Shown here piece by piece: positions 39,010-48,397 of a DNA stretch of 64,000 bases. Both the position numbers and the translations under genes were made by a program. Positions within the stretch are counted from its first letter, which is position 1. Every line of letters starts with the position of its first letter. Where the stretch lies: contig NW_024470381.1 of NCBI RefSeq assembly GCF_900496995.4, positions 858,687 through 922,686 on the forward strand, given 5' to 3'. Under the pieces are notes generated by a model, which was not told the DNA's origin, made no database searches, and saw only the letters and a list, made by a program, of their open reading frames with translations. Source of the DNA: Aquila chrysaetos chrysaetos. Its lineage: Eukaryota > Chordata > Aves > Accipitriformes > Accipitridae.

Positions 39010-39440
39010 TGGCTGGGCCTCCGCAACCTCTCCACCCCCCAGCACCCCCCCCAAGCCATCCCATGGCCACCACCCCCCCACCCTGGGGCCTCATCCCGCC
39101 CTGTCCCCATCCCCGTCCTACCCCAGACAACGCCTCTGGCTCCATCCCTGTCTGCCTCCGGCCACATCGGTCCCTGGCACCAGCTCACCGCTGGATTTAT
39201 GCGGAAGGGGGGTCAGGATCCGGCCCTGCCACTGCTTGGTTGGGGAGGAAATAATTAGGTGTGGATCAGGCAGAAATTCCGGCTGTGCTGGCAGGAGCTT
39301 CTCCTGAGTCAGGGCCCAGCAACGCCCGGTCAGATCCAGCCCCATGGAGGGATTGGGGTGTGGGTTGGGATGGGACGATCCTGCTGGTGACTGGAGGGGG
39401 GGGAAGGAGATGGCTCAGGAAGAGGATGAGGGGGGCAGAG
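39010..39440. promoter_or_regulatory. Non-repetitive spacer, possible NKPD1/galectin promoter
   Basis: One of the few non-repetitive stretches between the head-to-head NKPD1 and galectin genes. It has an AP-1 consensus TGAGTCAG at 39305-39312 and a short A/T-richer patch (AGGAAATAATTAGGTGTGG, 39246-39264). No TATA box or coding exon is recognised. A promoter role is inferred only from position. Confidence 0.35.
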
Positions 39441-39449
39441 GGGATATGG

Positions 39450-39780
39450 GGATGCAGGGAAGGGGGGACATGGGGGGTGCAGGGACATGGGGGACATCAG
39501 GGATGCAGGGGACAGGGGGACACAAGGAACATGGGGGGACATCAGGGATGCAGGGACATGGGGGGACATCAGGGATGCAGGGGACAGGGGGACACAAGGA
39601 ACATGGGGGACATCAGGGATGCAGGGGATATGCGGGGATGCGGGGACATGGGGGGACATTTGGGATGCCGGGGACAGGAGGACATGGGGGATGCAGGGGA
39701 TGGGGGGGACATTTGGGTGGCAGGGGACAGGGGGACATGGGGGGTGAAAGGGACATGGGGGTGTGGGAACATGGGGACAC
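39450..39780. repeat. GGGACATGGGGG minisatellite
   Basis: Tandem copies of a unit like GGGGGACATCAGGGATGCAG, some in a higher-order pair of about 57 bp that includes GGGACACAAGGAACATGG. No coding content. Confidence 0.85.
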
Positions 39781-40109
39781 CCCATCAGGCAGGGTCAGGA
39801 GCCAGCAGCCACAGGCAGAGCTGAGGGGACAGCCGCTGCCAGTGACATGGCCATACCATCATCACTGTGACATCACCCTGCCATCACCGTGACATTGCCA
39901 TTTCCTGTGGCTGGTGGCTCCTGCCAGAGGAACCTGCTGGCCCGGGCACAGATGGCATCTGCTGGCCACCAGCACCAGTGACACTGGCTGGCCACCAGAA
40001 TTGGTGACACTGGCTGGCCACCCACCCTGCCACCAAAATTGGGATTTTCCACCCCAAAACCAGCTCTGCCCACACACCCCCGCCCATCCAGGGGACATGG
40101 GGGGCATGG

Positions 40110-40335
40110 AAGATGGTGTGGGGGGGGGACAGGGTTGCAGGGACATGGGGACAAGGAGGGGACACGGGGGACACGGATGTGGGAGACAGGGATGTGGGGA
40201 CAAGGAGAGGACATGAGGACACGGGTGGCAGGTGGGTGCCCGTGGGGACGTGGGGACACGGAGTTGGGGTGGCTGGTGGGTCCCGGTGGGGACGTGGGGA
40301 CACAGGTGGCTGGTGGGTCCCCATGGGGACAAGGG
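40110..40335. repeat. GGGACAAGGAGGGGACACGG minisatellite
   Basis: Loose tandem array (GGGGACACGGGGGACACGGA, GGTGGCTGGTGGGTCCC) just upstream of the galectin first coding exon. Upstream of it, at 39960-40025, two copies of TGACACTGGCTGGCCACC occur. Confidence 0.7.
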
Positions 40336-40520
40336 TGACGGTGCCACCCTCTGTGCAGGTGCCACCATGGAGAAATGAAAGTGAGAGTGGGGGAGGACAG
40401 AGCTCACGAGGGACGGACTGCGCCCGCCCGTGGGATCACCAGCACCCAGGGACCCCACAGCCAGGGATCAGCAGCACCCAGGGACCCCCCCACCCAGGGA
40501 CCCCCAGACCAGCAGCCACC

Positions 40521-43500
40521 ATGGACCCCCAGCCTCCCATCATCAACCCAGTGAGTGGGGCCCTATGGGGTCTATAGGGCCGAGGTGGGGCGGGAGGGGG
40601 GAAGGTGGTATATGGGTCCAGAGGAGCTATATGGGGCCAGGGAGACCCTATGGGGTTGGGGGGATCCTATGGGGCCAGGGGAGACCCTATGGGGGGACAC
40701 TATGGGGTTGGGAGGATCCTATGGGGCCAGGGGAGACCATATGGGGGGAGCCTATGGGGCCAGGGGGGATTCTATAGGGCTGGGGGGACCCTATGGGGCC
40801 CAGGGTATTCTATGGGGCCAGGGGAGACCCTATGGGGGTAGGGGTGACCGTATAAGCCTGAAGGGTCTATATGGGACTAAGGGGGGGGTATATAGAACAG
40901 GGTGCTGCATGGGGCTGGGGGGGCCATGGGGGGGCCCCAGCAGTAACATCTGGCCTCGGTGTTGTGTCGTCACCCCCGGGGGCCAACGTGTCCCCCCCGT
41001 CCTTGTGCCCATCCAGAGCATCCCCTTCCTGGGATACATTTTTGGGGGGCTGAGTGGGGGAAGGATGGTGATAATCCAGGGGCGGGTCCAGCCCCAGGAA
41101 AAGAGGTGGGTAGCCCCCCCCCCCAATATCGCCCAGTACACCCCCAGTATCACCCAATGCCCCACCCCAGCAGCTGCCACCCCAAAGCTGGCTGGGTACC
41201 ATGGGGAAGGGCAAAGGTTGGGGGGGGGGGGGCATGGAAGGGGGAGGGTGCCCCCAAACTGGGGGGCTGGGACCCAAACCGGGGGGGGGGTTCCAAACCA
41301 GGGAGGTGGGGGGGTACCCCCAAACTGGGGGCATACCCCCGAACTGGGAGGGTGACCACTAAACTGGGGAGGGGGGGGTGTCCCTAAACTGGGGGGTGGG
41401 ACCCAAACCCGGGGGGGGTGGGGGGGGTGGCGGGGTACCCCCAAACTGGGAGGGTGACCCTGAAACTGGGAGGGTGACCACTAAACTGGGAAGGGGAGGT
41501 GTCCCCTAAGCTGGGAGAGTGCCCCCTAAACTGGAGGGTGTGGGTGTCCCCAAATTGGGAGGGTGCCCGCTAAAGTGGGGGGGGGGGGGGGCCAAATGGG
41601 GGGGGGGGGGGTGTCCCCAATCTGGGAGTGGGGTGCTGGGAGGGTGCCCCCAAACTAGGAGGGTGCCCCCTAAACTGGGGTTGTCCCCAAGCTGGGGGGT
41701 ATGCAGGAGGGTGCCTCCCAACCCATGGGGGGGGCCCCCCCACGCATGGGGTGGTTTATTGGGGTGCCCCCCCACCTAAGGGGGTGGTGGAGGGTGCTGG
41801 GTGCCCCCACCCATGGGTGCCGGTGTGGCAGGTTCACGGTGGCCCTGCGGTGCGCGGGGGACGACGTCGCCCTCCAGCTGAAATCCAGTTTCGTGGGGGG
41901 GGCCGGTGCTGGTCTGCACCGCGCGGCGGGGGGGGCTGTGGGGGTCCGAGGAACGCTGCACCATCCCCCGCCTCTCCCCCGGGGGGGCCCTTGAGCTCAT
42001 CATCAGCACCCAGGAGCATGGCTACCAGGTGAGACCCCCAGCTATGGGTGCTCAGGCCCCCCCAGCTATGGGTGCTCAGACCCCAGACCCCCAGCTATGG
42101 GTGCTCAGACCCCCAGCTATGGGTGCTCAGGCCCCAGCTATGGGTGCTCAGACCCCAGACCCCCAGCTATGGGTGCTCAGGCCCCAGCTATGGGTGCTCA
42201 GCCCCCCCAACTATGGGTGCTCAGACCCCAGACCCCCAGCTATGGGTGCTCAGACCCCCAGCTATGGGTGCTCAGTTCCCCCCCACCTATGGGTGCTCAG
42301 ACCCCCCCCAGCTATGGGTGCTCGACCCCCACCTACGGGTGCTCAGACCCCCCCCAGCTATGGGTGCTCAGACCCCCAGCTATGGGTGCTCAGACCCCCC
42401 CAGCTAGGGGTGCCCAGACCCCCGTGGTGGGCACAGCCCTGCTCCTGGGTGTGTCCCCTTGCCCTCCCACCGCCCCCGATGTCCCTCCGTCCCTCTGTCC
42501 GTCTGTCCTGCAGGTGGCAGTGAACGGACAGCACACCCTGGAGTTCCTGCACCGCCTGCCCCTCGCCAGCGTCCAGGCCCTCGAGGTCACCGGTGATGTC
42601 ACCCTCACCTGCATCACCTTCACCGGCCCTGTGAGCACCCCCAGACACCCCCCCCCCGGTGGGGCATCCAGGGGGTGGGGGGCATCGGGGACCCCAGGAG
42701 TTTGGGGACATCCATGGGGTTGGGGACATCCATGGGGTTGGGGGCATTGGGGACCCCAGGAGTTTGGGGACATCCAGAGGTCAGAGACATCCAGGGGTTG
42801 GGGATATCTTGGGGGATCGGGGATGCCAGGAGGTGGGGGACATCCAGGGGGAGACAGATCTAAGGGGGTTGGGGACATCTAGGGAGTTGGGGACATCTGG
42901 GGGCATCAGGGACCCCAGGAGGTTGGGGACATCCATGGATGGTCAGAGATATCCATGGCGACATGGACGTCTCATGGAGGTTGGGGACCCTGGGGGGTTG
43001 GGGACATCTGCCGGGGGGGGGGGGGGGACACACACACAGAGACCTCCTTGGGTATGTCTGAGGGGGTTGGGGACACCCAGGACTTGGGGACATCCGTGGG
43101 GTCAGGGACCTCTGGGGGACTTGGGGACCCCGGGAGATGGGGACATCCAGGGAGGATTGGGGACACCCGGGGTGTGAGGGGACATGCAGGGGTGGGGGTC
43201 AGCAGTGGATGACGTCCCCGTGCCGCGGTGGCCCCGTCCCCAACTCCGTGTCCCTCTGCTCCCCCAGCACGCAGCTGCAGGAGCCGGGGTGCCGGCACTG
43301 CCGGGTCCGGTGACACCCGTGAGTGCGGGGGGGGGTCGGGGGGGGGGGGTCAGGGTGCTGGGGCACCCTGGGGTCAGCCCATGTGGCGTGCCATGGGGGG
43401 GGGGGCACATGAGGGTCTATGGGGAGGTGGGTGTTTGGGTGTACGGGTGTGTGCGAGCACCCACGGGTGCGTGCATGGGTGCCTGTGGGCACCCACGGGT

Positions 43501-45299
43501 GGGTGCACAGGGGTGTGTGAGCACCCACGGGTGGGCGCAGAGGCGTGTGTGAGCACCCACGAGTGGGTTGCACAGGCACTTGTGAGCACCCACGGGTGGG
43601 CGCAGAGGCGTGTGTGAGCACCCTGACTCTCCCACCAAGCCCACAGTGCTCAGCACCCAGCAGGGCTCAGTTGGGGGCACCCATGGGTGCCAGGGGTGAC
43701 CCAGGGGCCACCCCCACTGCCCCCCCCGCACCCACTCTCCTCTCCCCACAGCCCAACACGCCGGTGATCGTCAGCAACCCGGTGAGCGCAGGGTGACAGT
43801 GGGGTGATGGTGGGTGACGGTGGGTGGGGGGTGCCTGGGGACTGATGAGTGTCCCCGCAGGTGGTCCCCTTCCACATGGCGCTGAGCAAGGGACCCTCGG
43901 GCCTGATCCAGCCCATCACCATTGTGGGCACCGTCCACCCCAATGCCAACAGGTCAGGGTGCTGGGGGTGGGGGGGCAGGGGGCTGCTGGGGGGGCAGGG
44001 GTCTGCAGGAGGTCAGGGGGCTGGGGGGGGGTCAGGGTGCTGATGTGGGGGTTCAGGGTGCTGTGGCAAGTGAGGGTGCTGATGGGGGGGGTCAGGGGGC
44101 TGCTGTGGCGGGGCAGGGGGCTGCAGGAGGTCAGGGGGCTGGGGGGGGGTTTAGGGGGTTGCAGGTGGGGGTTCAGGGTGTTCCAGGGGGTAAGGATGTT
44201 GCAGGATTTGGGGTCCCTGGGAGTCCAGGGCTGGGTGCTGGATGTTCGGGGGGGGGGGGGTCCATGTCTGGATGCTGAGGGGGGGTCCAGGTCTGGGTGC
44301 TGGGGGCGGGGGTTCAGGGCTGGGTGCCGGATGGGTCCAGGGCTGAGTGCTGGATGCTGGGGGGGTCCAGGGGTGGGTGGTGGGTGCCGGACGGGTGCCC
44401 CCGGCCGCAGGTTCCACGCCAACCTGTGGAGCAGCGCCTCGGGGGACCTGGTGCTGCACATCAACCCCCGCCTGCGCGAGGCCGCGCTGGTGCGCAACAC
44501 ACGCCAGCACGGGTCCTGGGGGCCCGAGGAGCGGCACACCACCGGCCCCATGCCCTTCCAGCGCGGGCAGCCCTTCCAGGTGAGACACCACCTGCGCCTG
44601 GCTCTAGGCCTGGCCCCAGCTGTGGTCCCAGTCCTGGTCCTGGTCCTGGGTGTCATCCCAGTCCCCGTCCCGGTCCTAGTCTTGGTTCTGGACCTGGACG
44701 TGGTCGTGGTTCCAGTCCCGGTCCCGGTCCTGGTCTTGGACATGGTCCTGGACGTAGTCTTGGTCTTGGTCCTGGTCCTGGTCCTGACCCCGGTCCTGGT
44801 TCTGCTCCTGGACTTGGTCTTGGTCTTTGTCCCAATCCTAGTCCTGGCCTTAGCCCTTGTCCTGGTCCCAGCTCTGGTCCTGATCCTAGTCCTAGTCCCA
44901 GTCCCTGTCCTGGCCCAGGACACGGTCCTGGTCCCGGTCCCAGTCCCCATCCCAGTACTGGTCCCAGTCCTGATCCTGCTCCCAGTGCTGGTCCTGGGAC
45001 AAGTCCTGCTTCTGGTCCTGATACTGGTCCCAGTCCCAGTCCTTAGCTGGTCCCAGTCCCAACCCAGCTCCTGCCGGGTGGGTGTCCCCAGGGGTGGGTG
45101 CTCCCGGGGGCTGGGGGTCCCTGTCCCCCATGGTGACATCCCCCATGTCACCCAGCTGGAGATCCGGCCGCTGAGCCAGGCCTTCGCCCTGTGGGTGAAC
45201 GGGCGCCACGTCTGCGACTACAGCCACCGGCTGCCACCGGCCACCATCGACCAGCTGGAGGTGGCCGGGGACGTCACCCTTGCCTGCGTCACGTGCTGA
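40521..45299 (+). CDS. Tandem-repeat galectin (two carbohydrate-recognition domains)
   Basis: Beta-galactoside-binding lectin with two CRDs and a linker, related to LGALS4/8/9/12; the orthologue is not assigned. Nine exons: 40521-40550, 41017-41105, 41832-42028, 42514-42630, 43268-43318, 43752-43781, 43861-43952, 44411-44579 and 45156-45299. CRD1 starts IPFLGYIFGGLSGGRMVIIQ and ends VTGDVTLTCITF. CRD2 has the complete signature: LHINPRL, VRNTRQHGSWGPEER, FALWVNGRHVCDYSHRL. In CRD1 the HxNPR position reads ALQLKSSF and the CNT position CTAR, while LWGSEER remains, so classical galactose binding is probably lost there. Exon 3 has one base too many for its phase; the break falls in the 8-G run at 41895-41902, and both sides are clearly homologous. 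Corrected length is about 305 residues. The start has CCACCATGG context. No signal peptide, as usual for galectins. Confidence 0.9.
40595..40880. repeat. Galectin intron 1 minisatellite
   Basis: Units of about 19-20 bp around GGGGCCAGGGGAGACCCTAT, alternating with GGGGTTGGGGGGATCCTAT. The phase is kept by TATGGGG every 18-20 bases. Confidence 0.85.
41225..41800. repeat. Galectin intron 2 minisatellite
   Basis: Units of about 20-25 bp on CCCCAAACTGGGAGGGTG, with variants in GGGGGG length. The array runs up to about 30 bases before the exon 3 acceptor. Confidence 0.85.
42030..42420. repeat. Galectin intron 3 minisatellite (about 19-21 bp unit)
   Basis: Roughly 18-19 near-identical copies of CCCCAGCTATGGGTGCTCAG start within 15 bases of the donor. 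Copies are unusually homogeneous, suggesting recent expansion. The unit length is often near 21 bp, so long frames stay open without being coding. Confidence 0.9.
42650..43190. repeat. Galectin intron 4 minisatellite
   Basis: Units around GGGGACATCCAGGGGTTG and GGACCCCAGGAGTTTGGGG, with dispersed CACACACACAGAG at 43028-43040. Divergence between copies is greater than in intron 3. Confidence 0.8.
43430..43625. repeat. Galectin intron 5 minisatellite
   Basis: Three to four copies of a composite unit of about 50 bp containing GAGCACCCACGGGTGGGC and GCAGAGGCGTGTGT. Confidence 0.8.
43955..44395. repeat. Galectin intron 7 minisatellite
   Basis: Units around GGGGGTCAGGGTGCTG and, later, GGTCCAGGGCTGGGTGCTGG. 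G runs of 6-12 bases separate copies. Confidence 0.8.
44595..45060. repeat. Galectin intron 8 hexamer-derived minisatellite
   Basis: About 460 bp of GGTCCTGGTCCTGGTCCCAG repeats (6-, 12- and 18-bp periods). Because the period is divisible by three, frames stay open on both strands for more than 400 codons; these are not genes. Confidence 0.9.
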
Positions 45300-45339
45300 G
45301 CCGCCCCCCCATCCTGGGGACACCCGCCGTCGGGCACCG

Positions 45340-45935
45340 AGCTCGGGGACGGGGATGAGGGTGGGATGGGGACAAGGATGGGGACGGGGACAGGGAGAGG
45401 GACGAGGACATGTGGGGATGAGGACATGGTGGCTCTGGGCACAGGGATAAGGGCAGGGATGGGGACAGTGATGGGGACAAGGGCAGGGTGGGGGACAAGA
45501 AGGACAGGGATGGGGACAATGATGGGGAGGGGGACAAGGACAGGGATGGGGACAAAGACAGAGGTGGGGACAAGGACATGGTGGCTCTGGGCACAGGGAT
45601 AAGGGCAGGGATGGGGACAAGGATGGGATGGGGACAAGGATGTGGTGGCTTTGGGTACAGGGATGGGAACGGGGACAATGATGGGATGGGGACAAGAATG
45701 GGGAGGGAGACAGTGATGGGATGGGGGACAATGATGGGAAGGGGGACAAAGACATGGTGGCTTTGGGTACAGGGGTGGGGACAAGGACGTGGTGGCGACA
45801 AGGACAAGGCGGCTCCGGGCACAGGGCTGGGGACAAAGCCAGGGGGTCGCTCCGGGCAGGGGCCACCCCAGGCCTGTGTGTGTGTGTCCCTGGCCCCCGC
45901 TGTCTCCCCCATCGCCCTGCAGGACCCCCATTAAA
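45340..45935 (+). other. Galectin 3' UTR with minisatellite and ATTAAA signal
   Basis: After the stop, 45340-45790 is an array of GGGGACAAGGACAGGGATGG-like units with some longer duplications (GACATGGTGGCTCTGGGCAC recurs). The first plausible poly(A) signal is ATTAAA at 45930-45935, which would place the whole array in the 3' UTR. Confidence 0.6.
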
Positions 45936-46039
45936 CCAGTCACCAGCTCTCCCCGTGTCCCCGTGTCCCTGGGGCAGGGTGGGGACATCGGGGCCTCCCT
46001 CTGGGGGGACATGGGGGTTGGGGACAGGGGACACCCAGG

Positions 46040-46300
46040 GGTGTCGTGTCCGTGTCCGTGTCCGTGTCCGTGCCCCCCCCAAGCGCCACCCGCAGCAGCG
46101 CTCCCCGCCCTCCTCCTGCCGCTAGGGGGCAGTGCGCACCATCCCCCTCCCCGCCCCGCGCATGCGCAGCTCCCCTCACGGCAGCGCCCCGTCCGCCATG
46201 TTGTGTGAGGGCACTTCCGGGGAAACGGCCGGGCGTGTCACGTGACGCAGCGCTCGCGCGGGCCGCCTGTCATGTGACCTGCGGAGGCGCCGGGAAAGAG
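46040..46300 (+). promoter_or_regulatory. BLOC1S3: BLOC1S3 promoter with NRF1, YY1-like, ETS and two CLEAR/M-box motifs
   Basis: A TGTCCG hexamer repeat (about 46042-46070) leads into a CpG island. In order: NRF1 dyad GCGCATGCGC at 46158-46167, YY1-like CGCCATGTTG near 46194-46203, ETS-type CACTTCCGGG near 46212, the palindrome GTCACGTGAC at 46237-46246 and GTCATGTGAC at 46269-46278. The last two match the TFEB CLEAR and MITF M-box type of E-box. A likely 5' UTR exon ends before the acceptor at 46705-46706. Confidence 0.7.
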
Positions 46301-46709
46301 GTGGGAGATCTCCCGGGGGGGGGGGCGGGAGTCCCCGTGGGGCTGGGCCGGGGGCGGGGGGACACACGGTTTCGGGGGCCCGGGGGTCCCTGTTGTGCCG
46401 GGGAGGGGGGATCTGGGGGTCCCCCTGCGGCTCGGGGCGGGGGGGGGGGGGGCTCTGGAATCGCCGTGGGGCTGGGGAGGGGCGGTTTGGGTGGCGCGGG
46501 GGTCCCTGTGGGGCCGAGGAGGGGGATCTGGGGGTCCCCGTGGGGCTGGGGCGCCGGGGGTTGTCTGAGCACAGAGGAGGGGGGCAGACAGTCTGCAGGA
46601 CCCCGGGGCCAAGGCCGGAGCGCCCCCCCCTAGGTTGGGGCCGGTGGGCGGGGGGGGTGCTGCCGCCCTGACTCCCCCTCTCCCTCCCCATGTGTCCCCT
46701 CCCCAGGCC

Positions 46710-47227
46710 ATGGCCGCCTCCCGCCCCCTCAGGGTGGTGCCGGGCGAAGCCTCCGAAAGCGACTCGGAGCCGGAGCTGCTGGCGGGGGCGGCCGGGGGTG
46801 TCCCCGGGGCCGGGCTGAAGGTGCCGGGTGAAGCCTCCGAGACCGAAGAAGAGGAGGAGGAAGAGAAGAAGGAAGAAGAAGGGGGGGGGCCAGAGGCCGA
46901 AGCTCCCCCCAGCGACGGCAGAGGAGCCGGCAGCTATTTGGGGGGGGCGGCCAGGGGGGCCCCTCGCTGCTGCAGCAGCGGCTGTGGGAAGGTTCAGGGC
47001 GGTTGCGGGGGGCGGTGGGCAGCGCCTTACGGCAAAGCTACGGCACCGCCGCCCGGCACCTGGGGGGGCTGGGGGGGGCCCTGGGTCGGGCGCAGGCAAC
47101 TGCCGCCGCCGCCGCTCACTGCCTGCGCCTGGCTCGCCGCGACCTGCGCGCCGTGGCTGCCACCGTCGATATCGTCACCGCCTGCCGTCTCCTGCCCGAG
47201 ATCCGCGGGGAGCTGCCGGCACTCTGA
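46710..47227 (+). CDS. BLOC1S3: BLOC1S3, BLOC-1 subunit 3 (one apparent frame break)
   Basis: Subunit of BLOC-1, the cytosolic complex that sorts cargo to lysosome-related organelles such as melanosomes and platelet dense granules. It is encoded by one coding exon that opens just after a CCCCAG acceptor. The N-terminal half (RPLRVVPGEASESDSEPELL, then LKVPGEASETEEEEEEEKK) matches the doubled VPGEA-TDSE pattern of the family. The C-terminal half (SLLQQRL, HCLRLARRDLRAVAATVDIV, ACRLLPEIRGELPAL) matches the family helical end. The two halves lie in different frames: 518 nt, one base short of 172 codons plus stop. The break falls most likely in the G runs at 46940-46947 or 46954-46959. Human BLOC1S3 is about 202 residues. 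A homopolymer length error is the simplest explanation, but a real lesion is not excluded. Confidence 0.9.
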
Positions 47228-47339
47228 GCGGGACCAGCGGCTTGACGGAACCACCGGTGCCGCCGGGATCTGGCACAGCAGTCGGTACCGGCAGCAGCAT
47301 CACTGGCTGACATCGTCTGCCTAGTGTCTGCAGGCAGTT

Positions 47340-47610
47340 GCCAGCAGCAGCAGTGTCCTCGTGACATCACCAACATCCTCATGGCGTCACTGGCATCCTC
47401 GTGGCATCGCTGGCACCATCATGGCATCACCAGCATCGTCATTGCATCACCGGTGCCCTTGTGGCATCACCGGCGTCCTCGTGGTGTCACCAAAATCCTC
47501 GTGGCGTCACTGGCATCATCGTGGCGTCACCGGCATCCTCATGGCGTCACCGGCATCCGTGCAGCATTACCGATGTCCTCATGGCATCACTTGCACCGTG
47601 TCCTGTGCAG
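47340..47610 (+). repeat. Minisatellite in the BLOC1S3 3' UTR
   Basis: About nine to ten copies of a 27-30 bp unit based on GCATCACCGGCATCCTCGTG, with GTGGCGTCAC variants. It lies between the stop and the poly(A) signal. Confidence 0.85.
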
Positions 47611-47921
47611 CAGGGTGGTCGCCACCGGCATCGTCACCACAGTGTCTTCCCGAGGGTGCAGTCGTGGTGGCTGTGGCACCCCACGCTGTCCCCAAAGACC
47701 TCCACTCCGGGGTGCCATCATCACTGGTGTAGCCACAGTGGCACCAAATGGTGGCTTTGGCACAGAGACCGCCCACCTGGCCCCCCCCAGGACCTCTGTG
47801 CTCTGGAGACGTCATCACCGGTGGCCTCGTGGCCAGCTGCCACCATCACTGAACTGCGGCCCCGGCTTGGCTCCAGCCACTTTTGTCCCCAAATGCCACC
47901 ATTTTGTGTGACCCGGAACCG

Positions 47922-47927
47922 AATAAA
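47922..47927 (+). promoter_or_regulatory. BLOC1S3: BLOC1S3 poly(A) signal
   Basis: AATAAA about 695 nt after the BLOC1S3 stop, followed by GT-rich sequence. The spacer from here to 48250 holds no recognisable feature. Confidence 0.75.
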
Positions 47928-48253
47928 GACCTGGCGTTGTCACTGCTGCAGCTGGGATCTTGGCCAGTGCCGTGGGGACAGCGGTGTCACCGGAGGGGGG
48001 ACAGGGACACCCTGGGGTGTTCGGCCGTGGCGGGGGGGGGGACACAGGGTAACGGTGACATGGGTGCTGGTGTCACATCACAGTGGCCCTTGAGCTCAGT
48101 GGTGGGACAGGAGTGTGGTGTCCCCAAGCCCTGGCACTGTCTCCTGCCACCCCTGGTGATGTCCCTGCTGTCCCCAGCAGCAGGACGTGGTGGGGGGACA
48201 CATGACAGCCCCCCCCCTCAAGAAGCAGGACATGCTGTGGGGCCACACAAGGG

Positions 48254-48259
48254 TTTATT
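48254..48259 (-). promoter_or_regulatory. CCDC61: CCDC61 poly(A) signal
   Basis: On the minus strand AATAAA lies about 140 nt after the CCDC61 stop codon. Confidence 0.75.
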
Positions 48260-48397
48260 TGGGGGGGGGACGGGAGGAGATGATGACACTTGCCCCACAC
48301 CAGCATTGTCACCCCCTGCGGACACAGGGTGGGGGTGATGTTCCCTAGGGGGGTTCTGGGGGTCCCCAGGGGGCGGTCCGGGCGTCCTGGGGGGGAG

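Noticed and set aside
38290-40520. TRAPPC6A between NKPD1 and BLOC1S3
   Set aside because: No TRAPPC6A-like segment was found on either strand; the interval is minisatellite and a short unique spacer.
42030-42420. Possible CRISPR-like array of regular repeats
   Set aside because: Repeats of 19-21 bp are contiguous with no unique spacers, and the DNA is vertebrate. It is a minisatellite.
43824-45299. 491-codon plus-strand frame and 411-codon minus-strand frame (43916-45151) in the galectin region
   Set aside because: They are held open by the 6/12/18-bp intron 8 array and neighbouring repeats. Only the exon segments 43861-43952, 44411-44579 and 45156-45299 have homology.
44892-46082. 396-codon minus-strand frame rich in Pro, Cys, His and Ser
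   Set aside because: It is a translation of the galectin 3' UTR minisatellite, with no domain, and opposite to a real gene.
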